From positions 1 through 51,729 of the forward strand of contig OMUK01000052.1 in the NCBI GenBank assembly GCA_900314215.1: a stretch of 51,729 nt of DNA. The letters run 5' to 3'. The notes beneath the pieces are model-generated. The model was not told the origin of the DNA. It worked only from the letters and a program-made list of their open reading frames with translations, and ran no database searches. Numbering within the stretch: position 1 is the first letter of the stretch; the number at the start of each line of letters is the position of its first letter. Shown one piece after another: positions 26,508-35,364 of the stretch. The stretch comes from an uncultured Prevotellaceae bacterium. Its GTDB lineage: Bacteria > Bacteroidota > Bacteroidia > Bacteroidales > Muribaculaceae. Position numbers and translations under genes: made by a program.

Positions 26508-26536
26508 GTCGTGTTGTGATATATATATGACTGTGA

Positions 26537-28003
26537 TTACTTTTCAAGCTTGATGTCGATGGTTGCGTAGCTGTTGCTGCTGCCAGCCGAGAAGGCGTCG
26601 TAGATGCCCCGCAAAAAGCGTTCCAGACCAAATGTGGTGTGGGCAAAGTCGCCGGCGGCAGGGTTCATGTCGTCGTTGCTGGTCGAGCTCACGATCCACT
26701 GCGGGAAGTCGTTGCGCAGGTTCACCTCTATCTCGTCGCTGTGGCTGGCCAGCTTGCCAGTGAAGGTGATCACGTGGGTCATGCCCTCGAGATAGCGCTT
26801 ATTGTTGCCGGTGATGTCGTTGGGGGTGATGCGCTCCACCTTGATGGTGAAGGGGTTGCGCGACTGCACCACATAGTTGGCGGGATTGGTGAGAAACACG
26901 TCGTTCTTCTGCACGCCGTCGAGGTTGACGGCGATGCTGAAGGCAAGGATGCCGGTGGTCTTGTCGCCGTCGCAGTGGGTGATGCGGGTGGCATCGTCGC
27001 GGTCGGGGCGGAAGGTGCCGGCGTTACCCCTCCAGGTGGGCAGCACGTTGTATTTGAGCTTGGTCTGCGCCTGGTTGAAGCGATAGCTGTTGAGCACGTT
27101 GCCTATGTTGAGGAAGTTGGCGTAGCTCTTGTCGAGTGCCATGCGGTCGAGCACGGGGGCATCGGCGATAATGATGATGTAGAAGGGGCGCGGGCCACGA
27201 TACTGGAAGGGCACGCCATTGTAGGGGTAATACATGCCGTCGAAGTCGCCCAGCAGTTGCTGCACGATGATCGACTTGCCCTTGTATTGCTTAAAGATGC
27301 TGGTGGCCAGGCTGTTCTCCTCGTTGAAGATCTTGGCGGTGCTCACGCCCTGGGTGTTCTTGGGCGAGTAGATGAGGTCGGTGACCAGGATGCTCACGTT
27401 GTCGGGCTTCTGTGCCTGGAATATTTTCTCAAAGATGAGCTTGAAGTCGGTGTAGGCGGGGTTGCCCGTGCCCTTGGTGGTCTCGTAGATGTTGCGGTCT
27501 TGCAAGAAGGAGTCGACGGTGCCGCTATAGGGGTAGATGTTGTCGTTCACGATGTTGATGCTCACGCGGTCCTTGCCGGGGAAGAAGTTGATGAGGTCGT
27601 TGACCGCCTTCTTGAGCTGGCCGCTGCCGCCCTGCGCGTCGTAGGGCACCATCGAGCCGCTGCGCTCAAAGTACACCGTGAGCGAGAGGGGCTTGGCGCC
27701 ATAGCCGGCGATATTCCACGTCATGGGCGGACGCAGCTTCTGCCCTATCGCATTGATGTATTTGCCCAGCTCCTCGATGTTGACGTTGCCGTCCTCGTCG
27801 ATATACTTGCTGTATTTCTTGGGATTGCTCTTGAGCAGGTCCACAATCTGGTTGAAGCGTGCCTGGGTGGTGTCGCCCTTGAGAAAGGCTTCACGCACGG
27901 TTTTTTCAAGAGGATTGCCGCCACCGCAGCTGCTCATGCTCACGGTCAAGCCCAAGAGCACGAGAGCGACGATCGGAATAAACCATAGTATCTTTTTCAT
28001 CAC
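26537..28003 (-). CDS. vWA-like lipoprotein, first gene of the cytoskeletal module
   Basis: A 488-residue predicted lipoprotein: signal peptide with lipobox M-S-S-C26, then a helical segment (30-90) and a von Willebrand A-like domain from about 105 to 300. The metal-site motif is F-E113-R-S-G-S-M instead of the usual D-x-S-x-S, and the later acidic position is in SILVTDLIYSP (D209). A C-terminal beta-rich region (about 330-488) follows. Lipidation places it outside the cytosol. It may be sorted to the inner or outer membrane; the residues after the cysteine (GGGNP) do not decide. It is the first gene of the operon, with a -7 promoter element about 26 bp upstream. The start could be either of two adjacent Met codons. 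Confidence 0.8.
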   Translation of the reverse strand: MMKKILWFIPIVALVLLGLTVSMSSCGGGNPLEKTVREAFLKGDTTQARFNQIVDLLKSNPKKYSKYIDEDGNVNIEELGKYINAIGQKLRPPMTWNIAGYGAKPLSLTVYFERSGSMVPYDAQGGSGQLKKAVNDLINFFPGKDRVSINIVNDNIYPYSGTVDSFLQDRNIYETTKGTGNPAYTDFKLIFEKIFQAQKPDNVSILVTDLIYSPKNTQGVSTAKIFNEENSLATSIFKQYKGKSIIVQQLLGDFDGMYYPYNGVPFQYRGPRPFYIIIIADAPVLDRMALDKSYANFLNIGNVLNSYRFNQAQTKLKYNVLPTWRGNAGTFRPDRDDATRITHCDGDKTTGILAFSIAVNLDGVQKNDVFLTNPANYVVQSRNPFTIKVERITPNDITGNNKRYLEGMTHVITFTGKLASHSDEIEVNLRNDFPQWIVSSTSNDDMNPAAGDFAHTTFGLERFLRGIYDAFSAGSSNSYATIDIKLEK

Positions 28004-28028
28004 GTGACCTATTTTCCTTATTAACTAG

Positions 28029-28036
28029 CAAAATTA
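28029..28036 (-). promoter_or_regulatory. -7 element for the seven-gene module
   Basis: Minus-strand TAATTTTG fits TAnnTTTG, 26 bp upstream of the vWA-like gene start. No TTTG lies at 19-21 bp upstream, so the -33 region is weak, which might mean low or regulated expression. Confidence 0.45.
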
Positions 28037-28168
28037 CGTAGAATGCCCCAATTACCTACCCTGCACACGTTAAAAATCTTTAATCTCGCCCTCGGCACCG
28101 TCACTTTGCACCTGCACAGTGGCTCGCGTGCGGGGCGTCACGGCTCGCCGCGGGCCGCAGGGGTGCAA

Positions 28169-28205
28169 TTAAAACGCGAGGGGCTGCACGGCAGTGTGCA
28201 ACCCC
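28169..28205 (-). terminator. Terminator after infB
   Basis: An imperfect hairpin at 28180-28205 (GGGGCTGCAC with GTGTGCAACCCC) is followed on the minus strand by a T-rich stretch containing TTTTAATT (about 28176-28169). It lies 41 bp past the infB stop and separates the rimP-nusA-infB operon from the module transcribed next on the same strand. Confidence 0.5.
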
Positions 28206-28245
28206 CCACGTGGTATATTAAGAGTTTCAATGAAAATTGCGCGGT

Positions 28246-31158
28246 TTACAGAGTCTTTGCAACCTCTACCTCCTCGTAGGCCTCTACGATGTCGCCCTCC
28301 TCAATGTCGTTGTAAGACTTGATGCTCAGGCCGCACTCGTAGCCGATGGCCACCTCCTTGGCGTCGTCCTTGAAGCGCTTGAGCGAGGCGAGCTCGCCAG
28401 TGTGGCGCACGATGCCGTCGCGTATCAGGCGCACCTTGCACTTGGCCTTGAGTTTGCCCTCGGTGACCATGGCGCCGGCAATGGTGCCCACCTTGCTGAT
28501 GTGGTACACTTGCTTCACCGTGGCGCTGCCCAGCACTTGCTCCTTGATCTCGGGAGCGAGCATGCCCTCCATGGCTTGCTTCACCTCCTCGATGGCATCG
28601 TAGATGATGGAGTAGATGCGTATGTCCACACCCTCTTGCTGTGCCAAGCGCTTGGCATCGGCATTAGGACGCACTTGGAAGCCAATGATATAGGCATCGC
28701 TGGCGGCTGCCAGAATCACATCGCTCTCGGTGATGGCACCCACAGCCTTGTGGATAACGTTGACTTGCACCTCGGGGGTAGAGAGCTTGATGAGCGAGTC
28801 GCTCAGGGCCTCGATCGAGCCATCCACATCGCCCTTGACGATGACGTTGAGCTCGTGGAAGTCGCCCAGTGCGCGGCGGCGGCCTATGTCTTCGAGGGTC
28901 ACACGCTTCTGGGTGCGCAGCCCGAGCTCACGCTGCAGCTGCTCGCGCTTGTTGGCGATTTGGCGGGCCTCCTGGTCGGTGTCCATCACGTTGAACTTGT
29001 CGCCGGCCGTGGGGGCGCCGTTCAGGCCCAGGATGAGGGCTGGCGACGATGGGCCGGCCTCGGTGATGGCCTGGTTGCGCTCGTTGAACATAGCCTTGAT
29101 TTTGCCATAGTGGGTGCCGGCCAGCACGATGTCGCCCTTGTGCAGGGTGCCGTTGTCGACCAGCACGGTGGCCACATAGCCGCGGCCCTTGTCGAGCGAC
29201 GACTCGATGATCGAGCCCGTGGCCTTGCGGTGGGGGTTGGCCTTGAGGTCGAGCATGTCGGCCTCGAGCAGCACTTTCTCCATGAGTTCGGGCACGCCTA
29301 TGCCCTTCTTGGCGCTGATGTCTTGGCTCTGGTACTTGCCGCCCCACTCCTCCACGAGGTAGTTCATGTTGGCAAGTTCCTCTTTTATCTTGTCGGGATT
29401 GGCGCCCGGCTTATCAATCTTGTTGATGGCAAAGATGATGGGCACGCCGGCAGCCGAGGCGTGGTTGAGGGCCTCGACGGTCTGTGGCATCACAGCATCG
29501 TCGGCAGCCACAATCACAATCACGATGTCGGTCACCTTGGCACCGCGGGCACGCATGGCGGTGAATGCCTCGTGGCCAGGGGTGTCGAGGAAGGTGATGC
29601 GTCGGCCGTTGGGCAGCTTCACGTTGTAGGCACCTATGTGCTGCGTGATACCGCCAGCCTCGCCGGCAATCACATTCGACTTGCGTATGTAGTCGAGCAG
29701 CGAGGTCTTGCCGTGGTCCACATGACCCATCACGGTCACCACAGGCGGACGCTGCACGAGGTCCTTGGGATCGTCTTCCTCCTCTTGGATTTGCTCGGTC
29801 ACCGAGGCGCTCTCATACTCGGTCTTGTAGCCAAACTCCTCGGCCACGATATTGATGGTCTCGGCATCGAGGCGCTGGTTGATCGACACCATCACGCCCA
29901 GGCTCATGCAAGTGCCTATGACCTTGTTGACGGGCACATTCATCATGGCAGCCAGGTCGGCCACGGTCACAAACTCGGTGAGCTTGAGCACCTTCTTGTC
30001 GGCCTGTTGCTGTGCCATTTCCTCGCGCTCTTCCTCGCGCACGGCCTCGCGCTTCTCGCGGCGCCACTTGGCGCTCTTCTTCTGCTGCTTGTTTTGCAGG
30101 CGGGCGAGCGTCTCTTTCATCTGGCGCTGCACGTCCTCCTCGTTGACCTCGGCCTTGAAGGGACGCTTCTCTTTCTTCTTGTTGCGCTTGCCGCCGCCCT
30201 GGTTGGCATTGGCGTTATTGCTATTGCGGTTGCCAGCGCCCTGGTTGGCGATTTGCTGGGCGCTCTTCTCAATGTCGATTTTCTCTTTTCCTATGCGCTT
30301 GCGCTTGCGTCGGCCCTCGCCAGCGGCAGCCTGATTGCCGCCCTGCTGCTTGTTGAGTCGCTCGTTGCGGCGCTCCTCTTTCGACTTCTTCTTGGGACGG
30401 GTCGACTGGTTGATGGCATCCAGGTCAATCTTGCCCACCACATTGATTTTGTTTTTGAGCACTGGAGTGCCATATTCAAAGATTTCGGGCTCCTTCTTGA
30501 CGGGCTTCTCGGGCTCGGGGGCAGGAGCGGGCTTGGCTACAGGTGCCTGGGCGGGTGCGGGCTTGGGCTCGGGCTGGGCGGCTGGAGCGGGCTGCGGCTT
30601 CACGGGAGCGGCAGGCTTGGCCACGGGCTCGGGAGCCTTCTTGGGCTCGGGGGCAGGGGCTGGAGCGGCGGGCTTGGCCACAGGTGCCTGGGTGGGCTTG
30701 GGCGCTGGAGCGGGAGCGGCCTCGGGTTGCGGCTGCTTGGCAGGCTCCTGGGGCTGCTTGGCAGGCTCCTGGGGCTTCTCGGGCTCAGGGGTTGCGGCAG
30801 GCTTGGGCTTGCCCACGGTGCTCAGGTCGATCTTGCCCAGCACTTTGGGTTTCCTGAGCTCGGTCTCGGTCTTAAACTCTTCAACCTTGCGGACCTCTTC
30901 CTTGGCTGCGGCCTCGGCGGCTATGGCTGCCGAGATCTTGGCTTTCTCCTTCTGGCGCTCATTGGTGAAATTCTCCGACTTGAGCTTCTGCTCCATGTCG
31001 GGCTTGAATTCCTTCACAAGCAAGTCATACACGTCGCTGTCGACACGCGCGTTAGGGCTGCTGGTGTCGACGTCGATGTTCTTTTTGTTGAGGAAATCCT
31101 TGATGGTCTGTAGGCCAACGTTTAAATCTTTTACTACTTTACTTATCTTTATACGCAT
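28246..31158 (-). CDS. infB: Translation initiation factor IF-2
   Basis: A 970-residue GTPase that brings initiator tRNA to the 30S subunit and drives subunit joining. The N-terminus ([23 protein letters not shown]) is the IF-2 N domain, followed by a long Ala/Pro/Lys-rich linker (about 115-230) and a basic region. The G domain has G1 GHVDHGKT at 478-485, G3 DTPGHE at 525-530 and G4 NKID at 579-582. Domains II-IV and the C-terminal initiator-tRNA domain complete the protein. It is the third gene of rimP-nusA-infB. The 139-bp gap after nusA holds a small hairpin (31220-31237) but no clear promoter. The length is normal for Bacteroidetes IF-2. Confidence 0.97.
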   Translation of the reverse strand: MRIKISKVVKDLNVGLQTIKDFLNKKNIDVDTSSPNARVDSDVYDLLVKEFKPDMEQKLKSENFTNERQKEKAKISAAIAAEAAAKEEVRKVEEFKTETELRKPKVLGKIDLSTVGKPKPAATPEPEKPQEPAKQPQEPAKQPQPEAAPAPAPKPTQAPVAKPAAPAPAPEPKKAPEPVAKPAAPVKPQPAPAAQPEPKPAPAQAPVAKPAPAPEPEKPVKKEPEIFEYGTPVLKNKINVVGKIDLDAINQSTRPKKKSKEERRNERLNKQQGGNQAAAGEGRRKRKRIGKEKIDIEKSAQQIANQGAGNRNSNNANANQGGGKRNKKKEKRPFKAEVNEEDVQRQMKETLARLQNKQQKKSAKWRREKREAVREEEREEMAQQQADKKVLKLTEFVTVADLAAMMNVPVNKVIGTCMSLGVMVSINQRLDAETINIVAEEFGYKTEYESASVTEQIQEEEDDPKDLVQRPPVVTVMGHVDHGKTSLLDYIRKSNVIAGEAGGITQHIGAYNVKLPNGRRITFLDTPGHEAFTAMRARGAKVTDIVIVIVAADDAVMPQTVEALNHASAAGVPIIFAINKIDKPGANPDKIKEELANMNYLVEEWGGKYQSQDISAKKGIGVPELMEKVLLEADMLDLKANPHRKATGSIIESSLDKGRGYVATVLVDNGTLHKGDIVLAGTHYGKIKAMFNERNQAITEAGPSSPALILGLNGAPTAGDKFNVMDTDQEARQIANKREQLQRELGLRTQKRVTLEDIGRRRALGDFHELNVIVKGDVDGSIEALSDSLIKLSTPEVQVNVIHKAVGAITESDVILAAASDAYIIGFQVRPNADAKRLAQQEGVDIRIYSIIYDAIEEVKQAMEGMLAPEIKEQVLGSATVKQVYHISKVGTIAGAMVTEGKLKAKCKVRLIRDGIVRHTGELASLKRFKDDAKEVAIGYECGLSIKSYNDIEEGDIVEAYEEVEVAKTL
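30731..30772. repeat. 21-bp tandem duplication inside infB
   Basis: Two identical 21-bp units (30731-30751 and 30752-30772, unit starting GGCTGCTTGG) lie head to tail in the linker-coding part of infB. They encode two copies of a heptad read as QEPAKQP. Because the unit is a multiple of three, copy changes would alter linker length without breaking the frame. Confidence 0.8.
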
Positions 31159-31219
31159 AAAAAATTACGTTACTTTTTCTATTTAAATTGTTGTTGAAGA
31201 TGTTGTCGCCCGCGCGTGG

Positions 31220-31237
31220 TGGCTCACTCATGAGCCA
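31220..31237 (-). other. Hairpin in the nusA-infB intercistronic gap
   Basis: TGGCTCA (31220-31226) and TGAGCCA (31231-31237) form a perfect 7-bp stem with a 4-nt loop, extendable by two G-C pairs with a bulge. It is not followed by a T-run on the minus strand, so a terminator is unlikely; it could be an RNA-processing or stability element. Confidence 0.4.
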
Positions 31238-31297
31238 GCCTGGTTGTGGCCCGGGGCACACGCGCCATCACTGCCCACAATCTCGCAACGTGGCGGG

Positions 31298-32569
31298 TCA
31301 ATCTTCAAATTCGGCCTTGAGAACGGCCAGCACGTTGTCGACGGTGCCTTCCTCGAGGTCGGCCTTGTCGATGAGCTCCTGGCGCGGCGTGCGCAGCACT
31401 GCCTTGGCCGTGGCGCAGCCCATGTTCTTCAACGCCTCGATCACCCAGTCGTCGATTTCGTCCTTGAACTCGTCGAGATAGATGTCTTCCTCGCCTTCAG
31501 TCTCGAGGTCGCGGTACACGTCGATTTGGTAGCCGGTGAGCATCGAGGCCAGCTTGATGTTGAGGCCGCCCTTGCCTATGGCCAGCGACACCTCCTCGGG
31601 GCGCAGGAACACTTCGGCCTTCTTGTTCTCCTCGTCGAGGCGTATCGACGATATCTTGGCAGGGCTCAGTGCACGCTGTATGAAGAGCTGCGGGTTGCTC
31701 GTGTAGTTGATCACGTCGATGTTCTCGTTGCGCAGCTCGCGCACGATGCCGTGTATGCGGGCGCCCTTCACGCCCACGCATGCGCCCACGGGGTCGATGC
31801 GGTCGTCGTAGCTCTCGACTGCAATCTTGGCACGCTCGCCGGGTATGCGGGCCACGGCGCGTATCACGATCAGGCCGTCGTGTATCTCGGGCACCTCAAG
31901 CTCGAAGAGGCGGCGCAGGAAGTTCTCGCTGGTGCGTGAAACAGTGATCTTGGGGTTGTTGTTCTTGTTGTCGACGTTGTAGATCACGGCGCGCACGGTC
32001 TCGCCCTTGCGGTAGATGTCGGTGGGTATCTGCTGGTCTTTGGGCAGCAGCAGCTCGTTTTTGTCGTCGTCGAGCAGCAGCACCTCGCGCTTCCACACCT
32101 GGTAGACCTCGCCGCTCACGAGCTCGCCCTCCATGTCCTTGAACTTGGTGTAGACGGCATCCTTCTGCAGGTCGAGAATCTTGCTGGCCAGCGTCTGGCG
32201 CAGGTTCAGGATGGCGCGGCGGCCAAACGAGGCAAAGTCGATCTTGCGGGTGTGGTCCTCGCCCACCTCGCAGTCGGGGTCGGGGTTGTCCTTGTCGTTG
32301 CGGGCGTCGGTGAGGCCTATCTGCCTGTTGGGGTTCTCAACCTCGCCGTCGTTCACGATCTCGAGGTTCTGGTAAATCTCGCAGTCGCCCTTGTCGGGGT
32401 TCATGATGACGTCGAAATTCTCGTCGGTGCCAAACATCTTAGCCAGCACGCTACGGAACGACTCCTCCAGGACGCTTATCATCGTGGTCTTGTCGATGTT
32501 TTTGAGTTCCTTGAATTCCGCAAATCTGTCGGCCATGTCGACAGTTTCTTCCATTTTCTTTGCAGCCAT
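31298..32569 (-). CDS. nusA: Transcription termination/antitermination factor NusA
   Basis: A 423-residue RNA-polymerase-binding factor controlling pausing, termination and antitermination. The N-terminal polymerase-binding domain covers about 1-135 (ISVLEESFRSVLAKMFG), the S1 domain about 140-215 (GELVSGEVYQVWKREVLLL), and two KH domains follow with RNA-binding loops GVKGARIHGIV (about 266) and GKGGLNIKLA (about 333). There is only a short C-terminal helical part and no pair of acidic repeats as in the 495-residue E. coli protein, which is normal for this phylum. It starts 8 bp after rimP ends and precedes infB, the conserved order in most bacteria. Confidence 0.96.
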   Translation of the reverse strand: MAAKKMEETVDMADRFAEFKELKNIDKTTMISVLEESFRSVLAKMFGTDENFDVIMNPDKGDCEIYQNLEIVNDGEVENPNRQIGLTDARNDKDNPDPDCEVGEDHTRKIDFASFGRRAILNLRQTLASKILDLQKDAVYTKFKDMEGELVSGEVYQVWKREVLLLDDDKNELLLPKDQQIPTDIYRKGETVRAVIYNVDNKNNNPKITVSRTSENFLRRLFELEVPEIHDGLIVIRAVARIPGERAKIAVESYDDRIDPVGACVGVKGARIHGIVRELRNENIDVINYTSNPQLFIQRALSPAKISSIRLDEENKKAEVFLRPEEVSLAIGKGGLNIKLASMLTGYQIDVYRDLETEGEEDIYLDEFKDEIDDWVIEALKNMGCATAKAVLRTPRQELIDKADLEEGTVDNVLAVLKAEFED

Positions 32570-32577
32570 AGTTTTCT

Positions 32578-33045
32578 TTAAACTGTAATTATATTTTTAG
32601 TGTATTTAATTTCATCATAGGCCAGGGTCACATCCTGCTCCACCATCTCGGGGCGCTTCTTGCCCTCGAGCTTCACTTTCTTGAGCACGGTCACGGTGAA
32701 GTCGCTATCGCCGGCAGCCTTGAGGGTGCCCTTGAGCTTCTCGCCGGCTCGCGTGAGCACCTCGACGGGGCCGCCCACATTCTTGAGGTAGTGCTCGTGC
32801 ACCTTGTAGGGCTCGGCGATGCCGTAGCTGCCCACGGTGAGCTCGTAGTCCTCACCCTTGTCGCGGTCGAAGGCGGCCAGCACCTTGTCGTTCACCATCA
32901 CGCAGTCGTCGATGGTCACGTCGCCCATGCTGTCGATGTTGACCTCTATCACATTGTCGGCGCTCACCGTCACATCCACCAGAAACAGCTGGGTGCCCTC
33001 GAGCGCCTCGTTAATCACTTGAGCAAGTTGTTGCTTGTCAATCAT
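32578..33045 (-). CDS. rimP: Ribosome maturation factor RimP
   Basis: A 155-residue 30S-assembly factor. It starts MIDKQQLAQVINEALEG, has the N-terminal alpha/beta domain with the typical VEVNIDSMGDVTIDDC-like stretch (about 35-50), and a C-terminal SH3-like barrel (about 85-155) with GGPVEVLTRAGEKLKGTL. A longer in-frame start at 33114 is rejected because it overlaps the -7 box of a good promoter. It is the first gene of rimP-nusA-infB. Its place in front of nusA supports the assignment even though RimP sequences vary widely. Confidence 0.92.
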   Translation of the reverse strand: MIDKQQLAQVINEALEGTQLFLVDVTVSADNVIEVNIDSMGDVTIDDCVMVNDKVLAAFDRDKGEDYELTVGSYGIAEPYKVHEHYLKNVGGPVEVLTRAGEKLKGTLKAAGDSDFTVTVLKKVKLEGKKRPEMVEQDVTLAYDEIKYTKNIITV

Positions 33046-33111
33046 GTTGTGTAGCTCGTAATATAATAAAAATGAGAGAACCTCAATGGCCCCCTCTGTC
33101 GTTTTGCGTTG

Positions 33112-33143
33112 CAAAGGTAGTGATTCTTTTCCATTCTTGCAAC
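33112..33143 (-). promoter_or_regulatory. Promoter of rimP-nusA-infB
   Basis: Minus-strand TACCTTTG (33119-33112) is preceded at 20 bp spacing by GTTG (33143-33140), close to TTTG. Transcription from about 33105 gives a leader of about 60 nt. It is back to back with the protease-gene promoter; between the two, the AT-rich stretch 33144-33283 shows no gene. Confidence 0.65.
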
Positions 33144-33283
33144 AATGTGGGGCTCCAGGCCCTTATTGGGCCCAATAGTTTCAATAAATATTTAATTTAA
33201 ATTAATTATAATTATTGTTAATTAACTATTTTCTATCACAATTGCCCCAGCTAGAAAGATTTTGCATAATTTCCGCAAGAAAA

Positions 33284-33315
33284 CTTGCATATTTAAAAAT
33301 TATGTGCTACCTTGC
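33284..33315 (+). promoter_or_regulatory. Putative promoter of the C10 protease gene
   Basis: CTTG (33284-33287) and TACCTTGC (33308-33315) lie 20 bp apart, each one or two bases off the TTTG / TAnnTTTG consensus. The expected start near 33322 leaves about 63 nt before the ATG. Confidence 0.45.
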
Positions 33316-33384
33316 AACAGAATTAATACAAATCTTAAGCACAAGCTGCTCATGCAGCAATATCCACCCTAAAAAAACAACTTA

Positions 33385-34641
33385 ATGAAAAATTTAAGAT
33401 TTTTATTTCTTCTTAGTATGGTTGCATCTTTTCTGGTGGGATGCAATAGTTCAGATGATGAGTTCTTGGCCTCCAAGAGCTCACCAGCCGTAGTAGACTC
33501 ATCTTATCTTGTTCCTGAAGGTCAAGCTATTAAAAGGGCTGTCGCTTTCCTCAACAATTTAGAGGGAAATGTTACCACCAATGCTAAGCAGGCTCGAGTG
33601 AGAAAACGCGTTTTGGCTGGCACGGCTAATGATGAGGCAAAGAAGCAGGAAGGGGTTTACATTATAAATTTTGCAAATCAGGGCGGTTATGCCGTTGTGT
33701 CTGCCGACAAGCGTGATGGAGCAAATGTTTACCTTGCATCCCCAGAGGGATCTTTTGATGAAAACAGTAGCGATCTTCAATATCTGCTTACTACTGTAAA
33801 AGAATATCAAGCTTCGGTCATATCCTCAAATGCGTTTAACCCTGACAAAGGTGATGGAACAACAACTGAGAACACTATCGTTTTGGCCAACTATGGCCCA
33901 CTCCTGTCCACTTGCTGGCACCAGGGATTCCCGTTTAATGAGGCATTGTGCGATAAATATCCATCATATAAAGGAGCTAGAAATATGGGCTGCGTAACTG
34001 TTGCAATGGGGCAAATCGTCAATTATTTCAAATATCCTAATGAAATAAGTGGGGAAATGCTGAATTGGGATTTGATTACAGCTGCTACTGGAAAGGAAAT
34101 TTACCGAACTACTGCAACTGATGCTGCCTCTCACCTGCTGTATCTTATAGGTACAAGCCTTGGAATAAAATATCCAAGCGATAATAGTGCAAACTTTGAA
34201 AAAGCAAAAAAAGTGTTTTCAAGATTGGGATATACATATAATACCAAGTCGGGTTTTGACAAAGAATTAGTTAGAAGTCAAGTTGGATTGGGAATCCCAG
34301 TTTATATGAGAGGAGCAGGCTCCTCTGAAGGGCATGCTTGGGTTGCAGATGGCTATAAGATAATCAAAAAGGAATATCGGACCTATGATGATGAAGGAAA
34401 TCTTGTAGAAAACACTGTGTTAAACGACTACAACTATGACGAAATTACAGAATACATTCATTTGGACATTGGTTGGGGTCAGTCTTTTTTATATGAAAAG
34501 GTTCCCGGTTCTGAGTATTCGAGTAGTACTGATCACTTAGTTTGGGTCTATTCTGATATTTTTAATTTTTATGACGGCGAAAGTGTGCGATCCTACAATA
34601 AGGATATAAAAATGATTTATAATTTTCAATTTAATCGATAA
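33385..34641 (+). CDS. C10-family (streptopain-like) cysteine protease lipoprotein
   Basis: A 418-residue predicted lipoprotein protease. The signal peptide ends in lipobox L-V-G-C20. A propeptide-like region (about 40-155) contains YIINFANQGGYAVVSAD, a Spi/pro-domain pattern. The catalytic domain follows with HQGFPFN at 179-185, the nucleophile C203 in MGCVTVAMGQIVNYFKYP, the catalytic H317 in GHAWVADGY and a DIGWGQ loop at 361-366. These match the papain-like C10 family known from streptopain, interpain and the Bacteroides fragilis Bfp proteases. Activation should need removal of the prodomain. The gene is strikingly AT-rich next to its neighbours, suggesting recent acquisition. A small lipoprotein gene follows at 15 bp. 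Confidence 0.9.
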   Translation: MKNLRFLFLLSMVASFLVGCNSSDDEFLASKSSPAVVDSSYLVPEGQAIKRAVAFLNNLEGNVTTNAKQARVRKRVLAGTANDEAKKQEGVYIINFANQGGYAVVSADKRDGANVYLASPEGSFDENSSDLQYLLTTVKEYQASVISSNAFNPDKGDGTTTENTIVLANYGPLLSTCWHQGFPFNEALCDKYPSYKGARNMGCVTVAMGQIVNYFKYPNEISGEMLNWDLITAATGKEIYRTTATDAASHLLYLIGTSLGIKYPSDNSANFEKAKKVFSRLGYTYNTKSGFDKELVRSQVGLGIPVYMRGAGSSEGHAWVADGYKIIKKEYRTYDDEGNLVENTVLNDYNYDEITEYIHLDIGWGQSFLYEKVPGSEYSSSTDHLVWVYSDIFNFYDGESVRSYNKDIKMIYNFQFNR

Positions 34642-34656
34642 AATACAAACACAAAG

Positions 34657-35094
34657 ATGAAACAAATAATTTATTTAATGCTTGTGATTGCAGGCTTGAT
34701 ACTGGTCTCGTGTAGTGACGATGATCAAGTGCCTGATGGCCCTGTAAAAATAAAATGGGAGAAGGTTTCTTATAAGTCAAAGCAAATTAACGAGCAGCAA
34801 TACTATATTGTGCCACAGCAGGGTGGCAATTTCACATTTGTGATGAAAATGAATGATCCAGAAAGCTTGAAACTCACGGTTCAGGAGGCCTATATGGAGC
34901 AGTCTTCGTCCTTGGTTTGGTCAAGTTGGGTAGATGTAGAGAATCCAGAGGACTTTGTGAAAAGAGATGGCCAGAGGGTCGACATCACGTTCTTGCCTAA
35001 TGACAGCATTACCCACTATGTTGACGTTTCTTTTTCTGATGGCTTGCCGGTGTACTATGGTAACCTTCTTTTTGTGCAGGAAGGGGCCAAATAG
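34657..35094 (+). CDS. Small BACON-like lipoprotein beside the C10 protease
   Basis: A 145-residue lipoprotein with lipobox L-V-S-C19 followed by an acidic SDDDQ stretch, which can favour surface export in Bacteroidetes. The mature part is all-beta: YYIVPQQGGNFTF, RVDITFLPND and NLLFVQEGAK at the end look like the strands of a BACON-type Ig fold. It starts 15 bp after the protease gene and shares its AT-rich composition, so the two are one unit. C10 proteases are often encoded with small inhibitors resembling their prodomain. This product does not obviously resemble a prodomain, so an inhibitor role is only a guess; a surface adhesin or partner is equally possible. Confidence 0.78.
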   Translation: MKQIIYLMLVIAGLILVSCSDDDQVPDGPVKIKWEKVSYKSKQINEQQYYIVPQQGGNFTFVMKMNDPESLKLTVQEAYMEQSSSLVWSSWVDVENPEDFVKRDGQRVDITFLPNDSITHYVDVSFSDGLPVYYGNLLFVQEGAK

Positions 35095-35103
35095 CGCTGA
35101 CGC

Positions 35104-35188
35104 CGATGTGTAAAACACATCGATCAAAATTACACACATAGTTTTTTTTCGGGCCGAATCACGTAGCAACTGGTTCGGCCTTGCTTTT
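35104..35188 (+). terminator. Double hairpin terminator after the protease-lipoprotein pair
   Basis: First stem: CGATGTGT (35104-35111) with ACACATCG (35115-35122), 8 bp and perfect; a run of eight T follows about 20 nt later. Second stem: GGCCGAATCA (35152-35161) with TGGTTCGGCC (35171-35180), 10 bp with one G-U pair, followed by TTGCTTTT. Either could end transcription; the second is the more classical. The rest of this 312-bp gap holds only the -7 element at 35357. Confidence 0.7.
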
Positions 35189-35356
35189 AACATATAGTGG
35201 GCAGGCACAATAATGGTCACCACTGGTTGATGCACGATAGGCATTGTGGCATGGCAAGGGAGTGCAATATTGAGAAATGGCCGCAGTGGTGATTTCTTTT
35301 TATGCAGGTTGTGTCTTTTAGGGAAATAAGTAGGACAAAGTGACTTGAATTTTTGC

Positions 35357-35364
35357 TAATTTTG
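35357..35364 (+). promoter_or_regulatory. -7 element for the GH2 gene
   Basis: TAATTTTG matches TAnnTTTG, 43 bp before the ATG at 35407. I see no good TTTG at the correct spacing upstream. Confidence 0.4.

Noticed and set aside
28237-31113. 958-residue open frame antisense to infB
   Set aside because: It is a mirror of infB. GC-rich codon use removes stop codons on the opposite strand; its protein is rich in His, Leu and Val runs and matches no family.
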